Shown: positions 43,311-52,732, counted from the first letter of the stretch. The stretch is 60,580 nucleotides of DNA from an uncultured Rhodospirillales bacterium (GCA_903927615.1 CAIYNU010000046.1:1-60580), one strand, 5' to 3'. Notes: generated from the letters alone by a model not told the origin. Translations and numbers: made by a program.

Positions 43311-44458
43311 GAGCGCAAATCTCCGTCGAGGGTCAGTTGGCCATCCGACGCGACGCGAAACGTCTGTTCGCGCCACGTCACACTTGTTCCGCAGAAGCTG
43401 GCGATCAGCACCGACACCGACACAAGATCGCGCACCAGCACCAGCCACGCCGCCGACGGGGTCACCGCGAGCGCCGAGTCGGTAACAGTGTTGTAGACCA
43501 TTCGGCAAGCCAAAACCGCGGCAAAAATCGCAAGAGCATACGGCGCGGCGCCGCTCGCCACCACCAACAGCAGGGCCAGCGGTAACGGCAGGGTGACGAC
43601 CGAGGCGCCGTAGCCCAACGGCTCGATGGAGCGCAGGGTCCGGGCCCAGCGCAGTTCATGGCGAAGCAGGGCGTGGATGTCCGGTTCGCACACCTGAGTG
43701 TCGACAATGTGAGGCGACAGCACAACCCGCAAACCAAGGTCGCGCACCGCCGCCCCCAGGGCGTAGTCGTCGGCCAGCCGGTCCCGAAACGCTTCGAAGC
43801 CGCCCACCTGCTCCAGGGTCTGGCGCCGCAACGCCATGGTCGCACCAAAACAGCCGCTGTCGGCCCCGACCAGGCGGCCCACCAGCACCTGGGCCAGAAA
43901 GCCGTGGTTGATAAACATCGCCCCCACCCGCGACCAGACACCGCCCACCGGGCGACCGCGATAAAGGCACGTCACCAACCCGACGCCGGGTTCGAGCAAG
44001 GGGCCGATCACCCCGTCCAGGTAGTCCGGCCCGGCGCGCATGTCGCTGTCGGCAATCACCAACAGGTCATGTTTGGCCTTGGCCATCATGTTGATCAGAT
44101 TGCCGATCTTGAAATTGGTGCCATGAATCCGGCCGTCCACCACCAGCTCGATATCGATCCCGGGCAAATCGGTCTGAAGTTGCTTGACCGCCAGAACGGC
44201 GGGATCGGCGGCCCTGCCCACCCCGAACACCACCTGGATGCCGGGATAATCCTGAACGCAGAACGAGCGAAGATTGTCATAGAGATTAGGCTCGTCGCCG
44301 TGAAGCGGTTTCAGCACCGTGACCGGCGGTCGACCGGCCGGCTGCGGCCGGGGCAGCGCCACAAAGCGCCGGACCGCCCAGGCGGCAACCGCCAGATACA
44401 GCACCCCCACGCCACAACAGCCGGCCAAGACGCCCAGCACGACATCAATAACAGTCAT
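43307..44458 (-). CDS. hpnI: Hopanoid biosynthesis glycosyltransferase HpnI
   Basis: The product is 383 residues. A signal-anchor helix (MTVIDVVLGVLAGCCGVGVL) is followed by a family-2 transferase domain with PVTVLKPLHGDEPNLYDNL, FGVGRAADPA, the metal-binding ADSDMRAGPDY, GCFGATMALRR and the HELRWARTLR motif (Q/RxxRW-type). C-terminal membrane helices (LPLALLLVVASGAAPYALAI) resemble ceramide glucosyltransferases. HpnI adds GlcNAc to bacteriohopanetetrol. ATG at 44458 is the first start that gives the anchor helix; frames to 44539 add a non-family stretch. First gene of the hpnI-hpnJ-elbB run. Confidence 0.92.
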   Translation of the reverse strand: MTVIDVVLGVLAGCCGVGVLYLAVAAWAVRRFVALPRPQPAGRPPVTVLKPLHGDEPNLYDNLRSFCVQDYPGIQVVFGVGRAADPAVLAVKQLQTDLPGIDIELVVDGRIHGTNFKIGNLINMMAKAKHDLLVIADSDMRAGPDYLDGVIGPLLEPGVGLVTCLYRGRPVGGVWSRVGAMFINHGFLAQVLVGRLVGADSGCFGATMALRRQTLEQVGGFEAFRDRLADDYALGAAVRDLGLRVVLSPHIVDTQVCEPDIHALLRHELRWARTLRSIEPLGYGASVVTLPLPLALLLVVASGAAPYALAIFAAVLACRMVYNTVTDSALAVTPSAAWLVLVRDLVSVSVLIASFCGTSVTWREQTFRVASDGQLTLDGDLRS

Positions 44459-44762
44459 GATCCTGACACACTCTAACAAGGCCGGTGGAGAATAAGGCCG
44501 GTTGGCGACGATAAAGCTCCAGCACCATGACGCAGCCACTCCGGCCGGTCAAGCCGGGGCCGGAGCCGGGGCCGATGTCGACCCGGACGGAAGCCGGTCG
44601 CGGACGACCACACCAATAGTGAAACCTCAACAGTTCCGGGGGGCCTGCGTCCAGTTGCCGCAGAACCGGTCGGAATACCCCTAAAAAGCCCACACCTTCT
44701 GTTACTTTCACTCATTTATAGTTATAATACGGCGATAAACCAACGCATAAGAGGGTATGCGG
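44459..44762. other. 304-bp divergent intergenic region with a TATAAT promoter element
   Basis: Between hpnI (leftward) and the 2TM protein gene (rightward). A perfect TATAAT at 44723-44728, in a lower-GC tract, is about 34 bases before the downstream start; a TGTTAC at 44700-44705 with 17-bp spacing is a weak -35 candidate. The part near hpnI is high in GC with direct CCGGGGCCGGAG-type repeats. No open frame seen. Confidence 0.5.
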
Positions 44763-45632
44763 ATGACAACCAAGCTTTCCGTATTTCTGTCGGCGTTTGC
44801 GGTCCGGCTGATTTCGCTAATGACGATGGTCTTTGACCGTCTGAGAACACTCTATCGGGCGTTTGCCGCAAGCGAAGGATGGCAGCTTGGCGCCGTAGCA
44901 CTCTTGTTGCTCTTATTGGTTCTGGCGGTGGGATACTACCGGGCCTGTGGTCTGGAGGCGTGCGACGCGATCAAACGTCCCCTGAATGCCCTCCTGCTGT
45001 GGCCCTTCGATATCGTTAATCAAGTCGTCAAGGCCATCTGGGGGGGCGTCGCAGCGTTATGGTCGACGATCTGGCTGCCCAATCATGACTGTCAATTTCC
45101 TTCCGAGCTTTCCAAACATCTACCACCAAGATTAAGCAGCCAGGATGACAAAGATTTTGCAGATATTATTGCCTGCAAGATGAGTGTCTGGCGGGCGATG
45201 GGGAGTGATTACAACAAATCATATCTATCGCTGTCCTACGCCTCAATTCTTCTATCGACCTTGGTCGCCGCCGCGGCCACCCTGTTGCCTGGGAAAGAGC
45301 GGGCCAAGGCGTTCATCGCCTGGCTCGCGGCCATCGTCGCTGGCCTGCTGTCGCTGCTTCAGCCGGCCGACACGTACCATCGATACGACGAAGCCTGGCT
45401 GGTGTTGGATATGCGCTGGAACGAATATCGCAACCAACTTGATAACGTAACTCGCGAAAAGCTATGGGAAGCGGTGGCCCAGGGCGAGTCCATCATCCAC
45501 CAGGGCTCCAAAGTGACCGATATTCTTCGGAACACCCAGTTTAACGAGGAGAACCAAAAGACGCCCAAGACCAACCCGGCGCCCCTGCCGGCGCCGACGG
45601 TGCCGGCCGGCGAAATCAAATCGCCCGAGTAG
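44763..45632 (+). CDS. Solitary membrane protein resembling SLATT/DUF4231 2TM effectors
   Basis: The product is 289 residues. A first hydrophobic helix (AVALLLLLLVLAVGYYRA, about residues 47-64) and a possible second (about 75-100) precede a cytoplasmic segment. Then two adjacent helices (SYASILLSTLVAAAATLL; AKAFIAWLAAIVAGLLSLLQ) are followed by PADTYHRYDEAWLVLDMRWN and EYRNQL. Two helices followed by an amphipathic Y-x-R/W-rich helix is the layout of SLATT/DUF4231 proteins, known as pore-like effectors near nucleotide-signal synthases. No SMODS, SLOG or nuclease gene lies beside it. ATG at 44763 is chosen because GAGGG lies seven bases upstream, while ATG 44757 is too close to that site. Confidence 0.6.
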   Translation: MTTKLSVFLSAFAVRLISLMTMVFDRLRTLYRAFAASEGWQLGAVALLLLLLVLAVGYYRACGLEACDAIKRPLNALLLWPFDIVNQVVKAIWGGVAALWSTIWLPNHDCQFPSELSKHLPPRLSSQDDKDFADIIACKMSVWRAMGSDYNKSYLSLSYASILLSTLVAAAATLLPGKERAKAFIAWLAAIVAGLLSLLQPADTYHRYDEAWLVLDMRWNEYRNQLDNVTREKLWEAVAQGESIIHQGSKVTDILRNTQFNEENQKTPKTNPAPLPAPTVPAGEIKSPE

Positions 45633-45740
45633 GCTCGGGTCCGGCCCCCAACGTCCTAACGCTCCCGCCGCGCCTTGACGTTCCGGTGCGGCCGGCTATG
45701 TTCCCGCTCAGCGCAGGCAAGGTCGGGGGACCGTAGGAGC

Positions 45741-46868
45741 ATGGCAGACAGCCCGGAAACGACCGAGGCCCCAGGATCGGCGCGGTCGTTACGGCGTGGC
45801 TGGACCACTGGCGCCTGTGCCACCGCGGCGGCCACGGCCGCCCTGGGGGCGTTGATGGGCGGCGGGTTTCCCGACGGGGTGACGGTGCATCTGCCCGAAG
45901 GCCGCACCCCGCGCTTTGTATTGGCGCACCGGCGGTGGCATGGCGACGGGGCCGAGGCCGGCGTGATCAAGGATGCCGGCGACGATCCCGATGTCACCCA
46001 TGGCGCTCTGGTGATTGCGCGGGTTCGGCTGCTGGCGCCGGGGTCGGGCCTGGTGTTCCGGGCCGGCGACGGCGTCGGCACCGTCACCCGTCCCGGCCTG
46101 CCCCTGCCGCCGGGCGAACCCGCCATCAACCCGGGGCCGCGAGCGATGATCGCCGCCAATCTGGCCCGGGTCTGGCGGGACGCGGGCCGTCCGGGCCGTC
46201 CCGACGTCGAGGTCGAAATCGCCATTCCCGGCGGCGCCGCGCTGGCGGAAAAGACGCTTAACGGCCGGTTGGGTATCGTCGGCGGCCTGTCGGTGCTGGG
46301 CACCACCGGCGTCGTGGTGCCCTATTCCTGCGCCGCCTGGGTCCATTCGATCCACCGGGCGGTGGATGTCGCCCGGGCCGCGGGTCTCGGCCATTTGGGC
46401 GCCGTCACCGGCAAGGCTTCGGAAACCGGATTGCGCACCCTGCATCCCGACCTGGACGAGATGGCGGTGATCGACGCCGGCGATTTCATCGGCGGCTTCC
46501 TCAAGTATCTGCGCAAGCACCCGGTGAGCCGGGTAACCTTGGCCGCAGGCTTCGCCAAGGCCTCGAAACTGGCGGCGGGGCACCTCAATCTCCATTCCCA
46601 GGCCAGCGCCATCGACCTGCCCCGACTCGCTGAACGGTTGAAAACGGTGGGCGGTTCCCCCGATCTGGTCGCGGCGGCCCGGGACGCCGGCACCGCCCTC
46701 GGCGTGCTGGACCTGGCCCGGACCGCGGGCCTCCCCCTGGCCGACGCCGTGGCCGCCGACGCCCGTCGGGTGGCCTTGCACGCGGTCGAACGCCGCCTGG
46801 CCGTCGAGGTCGCGGTGTTCGACCGGACCGGCGGATTGGTCGGGTTCGCCCGCACCGATCAACCGTGA
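45741..46868 (+). CDS. cbiD: Cobalt-precorrin-5B C1-methyltransferase CbiD
   Basis: The product is 375 residues. The N-terminal motif RRGWTTGACATAAATAALGAL is diagnostic. VIKDAGDDPDVTHGALV and EPAINPGPRAMIAANL follow, as does TTGVVVPYSCAAWVHSIHRA. It methylates C1 of cobalt-precorrin-5B with AdoMet in corrin-ring assembly. ATG at 45741 follows GTAGGAGC. The stop overlaps a possible GTG start of the next gene (cobK). The gene supports the B12 need of ecm, of hpnJ (cobalamin-binding) and possibly others. Confidence 0.95.
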   Translation: MADSPETTEAPGSARSLRRGWTTGACATAAATAALGALMGGGFPDGVTVHLPEGRTPRFVLAHRRWHGDGAEAGVIKDAGDDPDVTHGALVIARVRLLAPGSGLVFRAGDGVGTVTRPGLPLPPGEPAINPGPRAMIAANLARVWRDAGRPGRPDVEVEIAIPGGAALAEKTLNGRLGIVGGLSVLGTTGVVVPYSCAAWVHSIHRAVDVARAAGLGHLGAVTGKASETGLRTLHPDLDEMAVIDAGDFIGGFLKYLRKHPVSRVTLAAGFAKASKLAAGHLNLHSQASAIDLPRLAERLKTVGGSPDLVAAARDAGTALGVLDLARTAGLPLADAVAADARRVALHAVERRLAVEVAVFDRTGGLVGFARTDQP

Positions 46869-46890
46869 CCCCATCAACCGTGACCCCATC
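46861..46890. repeat. 15-bp tandem duplication at the cbiD/cobK junction
   Basis: AACCGTGACCCCATC occurs twice in direct tandem, followed by AACC. It contains the cbiD stop and duplicates a GTG that could start cobK, so the repeat creates two alternative in-frame GTG starts. Confidence 0.85.
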
Positions 46891-46912
46891 AACCACCACC
46901 AAGGCCCCCACC

Positions 46913-47674
46913 ATGACGTCTGCACCCGTTCCTCTGCTGCTGCTGGGTGGCACCACCGAAGCCCTGACCCTGGCCGAGCGGCTGGCCGAACACCCGGGGC
47001 TGGAGGTGATCTCGTCCATGGCCGGCCGAACCATGGCGCACCGCCTGCCGCCGGGGCGGCTTCGGGTCGGGGGGTTCGGCGGCGCCGCCGGCCTCAAGGC
47101 CTTTTTGGCCGAAGAGCGGATCGGGCTGGTGATCGACGCCACCCACCCGTTCGCGGCCACCATCTCCCGGCACGCCGCCACCGCCTGCGCCGAGGCCGGT
47201 ATCCCCCGGCTACAGGTCCTGCGCCCGGCCTGGCAACCCGAGCCCGGCGACCGCTGGATCGAGGTTCCCGACATGGCCGCCGCCGCCGCCGCCCTGCCCG
47301 GCCTGGCCCGGGTGGTGGTGTTCCTGGCCATCGGCCGGCAAGAGCTGGCGCCCTTTGCCGGCCTCCCCGGCATCCGGCTGGTGGTCCGCATGGTCGAAGC
47401 CCCGACCGAGCCGCTGCCCCTGGCCGACGCCACCGTCATTCTGGCCCGCGGCCCCTACGCCGCCGACCATGAGGAGGCGCTGTTCGCCCGACACGCCATC
47501 GAAGCGTTGGTCAGCAAGAACAGCGGCGGCGACGCCACCCTCGCCAAACTCACCGCCGCCCGCCGGCGGGGCCTTCCGGTGGTGATGGTGCGACGCCCGG
47601 ACGCTCCGGCCGGCGCACGGGTCGGGACCGTAACGGAAGCGTTGGCGTGGGTCGAAGCCCAAAGCGGTCGGTAG
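46913..47674 (+). CDS. cobK: Precorrin-6A reductase (CobK/CbiJ)
   Basis: The product is 253 residues. LLLLGGTTEALTLAERLAE marks the N-terminal Rossmann-like fold. Signatures DATHPFAATISRHA and VSKNSGGDATLAKLTAARR follow. The enzyme reduces precorrin-6A with NADPH. ATG at 46913 gives a normal N-terminus (MTSAPVPLLLLGGTTEA); in-frame GTGs at 46865 and 46880 in the tandem repeat would add a Thr/Ser/Pro leader unlike the family. Overlap or 44-base spacing from cbiD, depending on start, indicates one operon. Confidence 0.93.
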   Translation: MTSAPVPLLLLGGTTEALTLAERLAEHPGLEVISSMAGRTMAHRLPPGRLRVGGFGGAAGLKAFLAEERIGLVIDATHPFAATISRHAATACAEAGIPRLQVLRPAWQPEPGDRWIEVPDMAAAAAALPGLARVVVFLAIGRQELAPFAGLPGIRLVVRMVEAPTEPLPLADATVILARGPYAADHEEALFARHAIEALVSKNSGGDATLAKLTAARRRGLPVVMVRRPDAPAGARVGTVTEALAWVEAQSGR

Positions 47675-47785
47675 AGAACGGGCCATCGCCTGATCCCCCC
47701 GCCCCTACCGAATCTAGCGCCTTTGGCTGATTCTGTGCGATAAGTCGGGCTCGCTTTTTTCGCCAACGCAGCAGTGGACACGACG

Positions 47786-49402
47786 ATGGCCAAAGCCGCC
47801 AGCTCTCTTTTTCCTTTGGGGGAGGATACCACTCCCTATCGGAAGCTCACCGACCAGTATGTTACCGTCGAGCGTTTCGACGGGCAGGATATTCTGCGGG
47901 TCGACACCGCGGCGCTCCGTCTGCTTGCCGAGCAGGCGTTTGGCGACATCAACCATCTGATGCGGCCGGGCCACCTGCAACAGTTGCGGGCGATCCTCGA
48001 TGACCCCGAGGCCTCCCCCAACGACCGGTTCGTGGCCTATGACCTGATGAAGAACGCCAACATTGCCGCCGGCGGCGTGTTGCCCATGTGCCAGGACACC
48101 GGCACCGCGATCATCATGGGCAAGAAGGGCCGGCTGGTCTGGACCGACGGCGGCGACGAGGACGCGCTGGCCGCGGGAGTCAGCGACGCCTACCTGAAGC
48201 GCAACCTGCGTTACAGTCAGTTGGCCCCGCTCTCGATGTTCGAGGAACAGAACACGCGCAACAACCTGCCGGCTCAGATCGACCTGTATGCCGACGGCGA
48301 GGATGCCTACAAGTTCCTGTTCATGGCCAAAGGCGGCGGCTCGGCCAACAAGACCTTCCTGTATCAGGAAACCCCGTCGCTGCTGACCCGCGACCGGTTG
48401 CTGGCGTTCCTGGAGGCCAAGGTCCGGTACCTGGGCACCGCCGCCTGCCCGCCCTACCATCTGGCCATCGTCATCGGCGGAACCAGCGCCGAGGTCAATC
48501 TCAAGGCGGTCAAGCTGGCTTCGGCCAAGTATCTGGACACGCTGCCGACCCAGGGTTCGGCCAGCGGCCACGGCTTCCGCGACCTGGAGCTGGAGGCGGT
48601 GGTCCTGGCGATGACCCGGGCGCTGGGCATCGGCGCCCAGTTCGGGGGCAAGTATTTCTGCCACGACGTGCGGGTGATTCGCCTGCCGCGTCACGGCGCC
48701 AGCCTGCCCATCGGCATCGGCGTGTCCTGTTCCGCCGACCGTCAGGCGGTGGGCAAGATCACCCGCGACGGCGTCTATCTGGAACAGCTCGAAACCGAGC
48801 CGGCGCGCTTCCTGCCCGAGATCAATCCGGCCAAACTGGCCGGCGAGGTGGTCCAGATCGATCTGACCCGGCCGATGGCCGAGATTCAGGCCGAGTTGAG
48901 CCGGCATCCGATTCGCACCCGGTTGTCCCTGACCGGCCCGGTGATCGTCGCCCGCGACCTGGCCCACGCCAAACTGCGCGAGCGGCTGGACGCCGGGCAA
49001 AGCCTGCCCGATTACTTCAAGAACCATCCGATCTACTACGCCGGCCCGGCCAAGACCCCCGAAGGTTACGCATCGGGTTCGTTCGGTCCGACCACCGCCG
49101 GCCGTATGGATAGTTTCGTGAATCAGTTCCAGGCGGCGGGCGGGTCCCTGGTGATGCTGGCCAAGGGCAATCGCAGCGCCGACGTCCGCAAGGCCTGTCA
49201 GGCTCATGGCGGCTTCTATCTCGGCTCCATCGGCGGTCCGGCGGCCCGGCTGGCCCAGGATTGCATCAAAAAGGTCGAATGCGTCGAATACCCCGAGTTG
49301 GGCATGGAAGCCATCTGGCGCATCGAGGTGGTAGACTTCCCAGCCTTCATCGTGGTCGATGACAAAGGCAACGACTTCTTCCACGAGCTGAAACTGGGCT
49401 GA
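47786..49402 (+). CDS. fumA: Class I (Fe-S) fumarate hydratase
   Basis: The product is 538 residues. N-terminal alpha-type domain ([20 protein letters not shown], Cys102; [16 protein letters not shown], Cys221; [15 protein letters not shown], Cys315), with cysteine spacing matching the cluster ligands of E. coli FumA. The beta-type domain follows ([40 protein letters not shown]). It interconverts fumarate and malate in the citric acid cycle. ATG at 47786 is preferred; a GTG at 47774 is in frame. It is monocistronic, ending in a strong hairpin. Confidence 0.96.
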   Translation: MAKAASSLFPLGEDTTPYRKLTDQYVTVERFDGQDILRVDTAALRLLAEQAFGDINHLMRPGHLQQLRAILDDPEASPNDRFVAYDLMKNANIAAGGVLPMCQDTGTAIIMGKKGRLVWTDGGDEDALAAGVSDAYLKRNLRYSQLAPLSMFEEQNTRNNLPAQIDLYADGEDAYKFLFMAKGGGSANKTFLYQETPSLLTRDRLLAFLEAKVRYLGTAACPPYHLAIVIGGTSAEVNLKAVKLASAKYLDTLPTQGSASGHGFRDLELEAVVLAMTRALGIGAQFGGKYFCHDVRVIRLPRHGASLPIGIGVSCSADRQAVGKITRDGVYLEQLETEPARFLPEINPAKLAGEVVQIDLTRPMAEIQAELSRHPIRTRLSLTGPVIVARDLAHAKLRERLDAGQSLPDYFKNHPIYYAGPAKTPEGYASGSFGPTTAGRMDSFVNQFQAAGGSLVMLAKGNRSADVRKACQAHGGFYLGSIGGPAARLAQDCIKKVECVEYPELGMEAIWRIEVVDFPAFIVVDDKGNDFFHELKLG

Positions 49403-49419
49403 ACGGACTGACGCCGGCC

Positions 49420-49451
49420 GCCGGCCGGGGAGCGCCGCCTCCCCGGCCGGC
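49420..49451 (+). terminator. Perfect 13-bp hairpin after fumA
   Basis: GCCGGCCGGGGAG and CTCCCCGGCCGGC pair perfectly around a 6-base loop, 17 bases past the stop codon. Only a TTGG tail follows, so it is a strong structure but not a classic U-tract terminator. Confidence 0.7.
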
Positions 49452-49480
49452 TTGGTCCCTGCGGCGGTGGATCTCCGGCC

Positions 49481-50254
49481 ATGTCATCAGACTTCGGCCC
49501 TTATGATTTTTACGTCTTCGCCGGGCTGGCGATGGCCGGGACGTTTGTCGGTGCGGGGCTGCTGCTGTGGCTGTCCCAACGGTCGCGTTTTGCGCCGCTG
49601 ATTCATTCGTTTCGCGGGATCGCGCCCAACTACCTGAGCGTCATCGGCGTGCTGTTCGCCCTGAATCTGGTGTTCTTGGCCAACGACACCTGGCACGCCC
49701 ACGATCACGCCCTCGACGCCATCGTTCAGGAGGCGGGCGCGCTGCACAGCATCACCGCGCTGGCCAAGCCTCTGCCCGAACCGACCCGGATCAAGGTCGA
49801 CACCGGGGTCCGAACCTATGCCCGGCTGGCCGCCATCGTGGAATGGCCGATGCTCGCCCACCGGGGCAGCAGCCAGGCGGCTTCGGACCAATTGGATGCC
49901 CTGCTGGGGCTACTGGCCTCCGACGAAGTCGGCCAGGTGCTGTCCCCCAACGTCCATTCGCTGATGCTGCAACAGGCAATCCGCATCCGCAGCACCCGCG
50001 GCGAGCGCCTGGCGCTCAGCCAAACCCACGTCAATCCCTTGAAATGGCTGGGTATGGCGTTTCTAGGGTTCATCATGATGATCGCCATCGTGATGGTCCA
50101 TGTGGATCAGGCCCGAGCCGAGGTCCTGGCCATCTTCCTGTTCGCCGCCGCCGCCGCCCCCACCGCCGCCATCGTCCTGGTCCAGGGCAACCCGTTCCAA
50201 CTCCCGGCCCCGGTCTCGGCCGCGCCCATCGCGGCTCTGGCGGACGGGCGGTGA
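49481..50254 (+). CDS. DUF4239 (bestrophin-like) membrane protein
   Basis: The product is 257 residues. Membrane helices lie at about 10-30, 50-70 (LSVIGVLFALNLVFLANDTW), 190-210 (LGMAFLGFIMMIAIVMVHVD) and 215-235. The phrase NDTWHAHDHALDAIVQEAGA is characteristic of DUF4239 proteins, whose cytoplasmic helix bundle links the two helix pairs. The function of the family is unknown; a fold similarity to bestrophin anion channels is proposed. Found between fumA and the convergent penicillin-acylase gene. ATG at 49481 is the only sensible start. Confidence 0.88.
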   Translation: MSSDFGPYDFYVFAGLAMAGTFVGAGLLLWLSQRSRFAPLIHSFRGIAPNYLSVIGVLFALNLVFLANDTWHAHDHALDAIVQEAGALHSITALAKPLPEPTRIKVDTGVRTYARLAAIVEWPMLAHRGSSQAASDQLDALLGLLASDEVGQVLSPNVHSLMLQQAIRIRSTRGERLALSQTHVNPLKWLGMAFLGFIMMIAIVMVHVDQARAEVLAIFLFAAAAAPTAAIVLVQGNPFQLPAPVSAAPIAALADGR

Positions 50255-50267
50255 CGGGAGGCCGATA

Positions 50268-52688
50268 TCACCGCCGTTCCCGGGGGACCAGTGCCAGGGT
50301 CGAGCTGTGCATCCCGTTGGCCACCGCTGCCAGGGTCATCATGGTGCCGTCGCGCCAGCTATCGACCAGATCCCGGTAGTGAGACGACAAAGGGTTGCCG
50401 GACTGGCCGGTGGCGATCATGAACAGCGACTGGTCGAGAGAGCCCAGATCATAGACCGCGCGCAGACCGGGGCCGTGAATGTCGGCGAACGGCGCCTGAT
50501 CATTGGTGATCCGGGTGCCGCCCCGATTGAGGGTGAAATCGTCACCGTCGGTGGCGATGTTGAAGGCCAACAGCGAGCCCAGGACCGGGACACGGGACAA
50601 CAGCAGGTGATCGAACGGGGCGCGGTGCGCGTCCCCCCAATGCCAGCGGCTGGGGTCGTCGCCATAGCGGTCGGCCAGGGCGCGCACGGTGACTTCCAGG
50701 CTGGTCCGCAGCCCGTCGGCGCAGGTCCGGGTCCCCGGTTCGCCCGGCCGGTCACACCAGCTTGGCGCCTCAGTCAGGATATGGGCGATCACCCCGGGCC
50801 GCAGGTCCCAATAGTCCGGGAACATCGGACCCAATCGCGCCGCGAACAAGGACCGGTTGAACTCGCGCAGCCACCAGGAGAAAATCAGCGGCTCCGGGTC
50901 ACCACGGCCGGTGGCCCCGTCCCAATGCCGCAGCAACGCCACCGCCGCCTGGGCGGTCCGGGAGAGGGCGGCGGTGTCCGGCCCGGGATAGGGCAGCATC
51001 AGCGGCAGCAATTGCCGGGCCGGCAGCGACACGTCATCGCCCTGCATGGCCACACTGGCGGCCACAGACTGCCGCTCGCTGTGATCCAGCAGCGCGTTAA
51101 TCCGCTGGGCGCGATAGGGCACCGGCCAACCGGCGGCCAGGAACCAGGGATAGTCCGCTCCCACCGGGGCATTGTTGGCATTGACCAGACGGCCCGACGG
51201 CGGATTGACGGCATGGGGCAAAGCGTCAAACGGCACCATCCCGGTCCAATCATAGGCCCCCGACCAGCCGGGCGCCGGAACCAGACCGTTGCCACGGCTT
51301 CGGACCGGCACCAGCCCGGGCGCATAAAAGCCGATGGTGCCCGAGGTGTCGGCATAGACGAAATTAAGCTGGGGCGTCTGGTACAGCCGGAGCGCCCCGA
51401 CGAAGGCGTCCCAATTGCGGGCGCGATTCAGCCGATAGAGCGCCTCGGCGGTGGTATCGTTTCCGGACAGCCCGGTGAAGGCCAGCGCCAGCACCTGCCC
51501 GGGCGGACTCCGGGTATCGGCCAGCGGACTGTCTTCGGGCAGCACCGGGCCGTGACGGGTCGCCTGCACGGTGACGGTCAGGTCGGGTCCGCCGCGCCGG
51601 CGAATGGCTTCATTGCGTGTCGCGAATGGCTTCGGTCCATCCGGGGTCAGGTAGCGGTCGCGCGCCGCGGGGTCAAGCCGCTCGACAAACAGATCCTGGG
51701 TATCGCTGCCGGTGGCGGTGATGCCCCAAGCGATGGTGCCGTTGTGGCCGAGCACATGAAACGGCACGCCGGGTACGGTGGCGCCACTCAGCGTCAGCTC
51801 CGGCGTCTCGATTCGCGCCAGATACCACAACACCGGCGCCTGAAGGCCAAGATGAGGATCATTGGCCAGGATCGGGTGCCCGGTGGCGGTCTTGCTCCCC
51901 GAAACCACCCACTCGTCGGACGCGGTTTCCGGGCCGAGCGGCGGCGGCAGCGCCCGGGCCGTCGCCTCTAGCGCCGCCGCGAACCGGTCACCGGACGCCG
52001 ACAGGTCGCCGGCCAGGGTCACCGGTCCCGACTCCGAGGGAAACAGATCCGCCACCTCGCCCGGGGACAGGCGGAGCAACAGCCGCGCCCGCAGCAATTC
52101 CTCCCGGAAATTGCCGCTGAGTTGGAGCGCCTCGAGCTTGCCCCAGACCAGGCTATCGGCCGGCCGCCAGGGCTCCGGCTGATAGCCCAGCATCTGGAAT
52201 TCGATGGGTAATGGCGTCTGCCGGGCCGCAAGCCAGGCATTGACCCCGGCGGCGTAGGCATCCAGGGCGCCGCGAACCTCGGGCGCCAGAGCGTCATAGC
52301 TGGTCCGGGCCAGGTCATAGAGCCCCAGGGCCCGCATCGAACGGTCCTGGCGCACCGCCCAGGAACCGAACTCCTGGGGAAAAATTTCCGCCACCCGCCC
52401 GGCCCCCAGCCGGCGCATCAGTTCCATCTGCCACAGCCGGTCCTGGGCATGGACGTACCCCAACGCGAAATAAGCGTCGTTCATGGTCTGAGCCTGTATG
52501 CGTGGCACGGCACGACCATCCCGGACGATCCGCACCGGCGCATCAAGGCCAACCATGGCCAGTGTCCCCTCATAGGACGGCAAGCCGGTGCGCAGCCACC
52601 ACCAACAGCCCGTAACCGCCAGGGCCGGAATCACCACGCCCAACACCAGCAAGCCGACAAGGGCTCGCCCAAGCCACCACACGGCCAA
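50268..52688 (-). CDS. Penicillin-acylase-family (Ntn hydrolase) protein
   Basis: The product is about 806 residues. An N-terminal membrane anchor/signal (LVGLLVLGVVIPALAVTGCW) is followed by VRIVRDGRAVPRIQA and YVHAQDRLWQMELMRR of the alpha chain, then TASDEWVVSGSKTATGHPIL, where Ser257 would be the autocatalytic nucleophile exposed at the beta-chain N-terminus. ANDPHLGLQAPVLWYL, HNGTIAWGITATGSDTQDLF and LNFVYADTSGTIGFYAPG complete the fold. Relatives cleave penicillins, acyl-homoserine lactones or other amides; substrate not readable. A TTG at 52688, nine bases after AAGGAG, is the best start. The gene is 44 bases downstream of sciP. Confidence 0.9.
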   Translation of the reverse strand: MAVWWLGRALVGLLVLGVVIPALAVTGCWWWLRTGLPSYEGTLAMVGLDAPVRIVRDGRAVPRIQAQTMNDAYFALGYVHAQDRLWQMELMRRLGAGRVAEIFPQEFGSWAVRQDRSMRALGLYDLARTSYDALAPEVRGALDAYAAGVNAWLAARQTPLPIEFQMLGYQPEPWRPADSLVWGKLEALQLSGNFREELLRARLLLRLSPGEVADLFPSESGPVTLAGDLSASGDRFAAALEATARALPPPLGPETASDEWVVSGSKTATGHPILANDPHLGLQAPVLWYLARIETPELTLSGATVPGVPFHVLGHNGTIAWGITATGSDTQDLFVERLDPAARDRYLTPDGPKPFATRNEAIRRRGGPDLTVTVQATRHGPVLPEDSPLADTRSPPGQVLALAFTGLSGNDTTAEALYRLNRARNWDAFVGALRLYQTPQLNFVYADTSGTIGFYAPGLVPVRSRGNGLVPAPGWSGAYDWTGMVPFDALPHAVNPPSGRLVNANNAPVGADYPWFLAAGWPVPYRAQRINALLDHSERQSVAASVAMQGDDVSLPARQLLPLMLPYPGPDTAALSRTAQAAVALLRHWDGATGRGDPEPLIFSWWLREFNRSLFAARLGPMFPDYWDLRPGVIAHILTEAPSWCDRPGEPGTRTCADGLRTSLEVTVRALADRYGDDPSRWHWGDAHRAPFDHLLLSRVPVLGSLLAFNIATDGDDFTLNRGGTRITNDQAPFADIHGPGLRAVYDLGSLDQSLFMIATGQSGNPLSSHYRDLVDSWRDGTMMTLAAVANGMHSSTLALVPRERR

Positions 52689-52732
52689 AAACCGACACTC
52701 CTTCGCCAAACACCCCCGTCCCGGTTCCGGTT

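Noticed and set aside
50100-51971. 623-codon plus-strand frame opposite the penicillin-acylase gene
   Set aside because: Antisense to a well-conserved hydrolase; low-complexity Arg/Gly/Gln translation with no recognisable fold.
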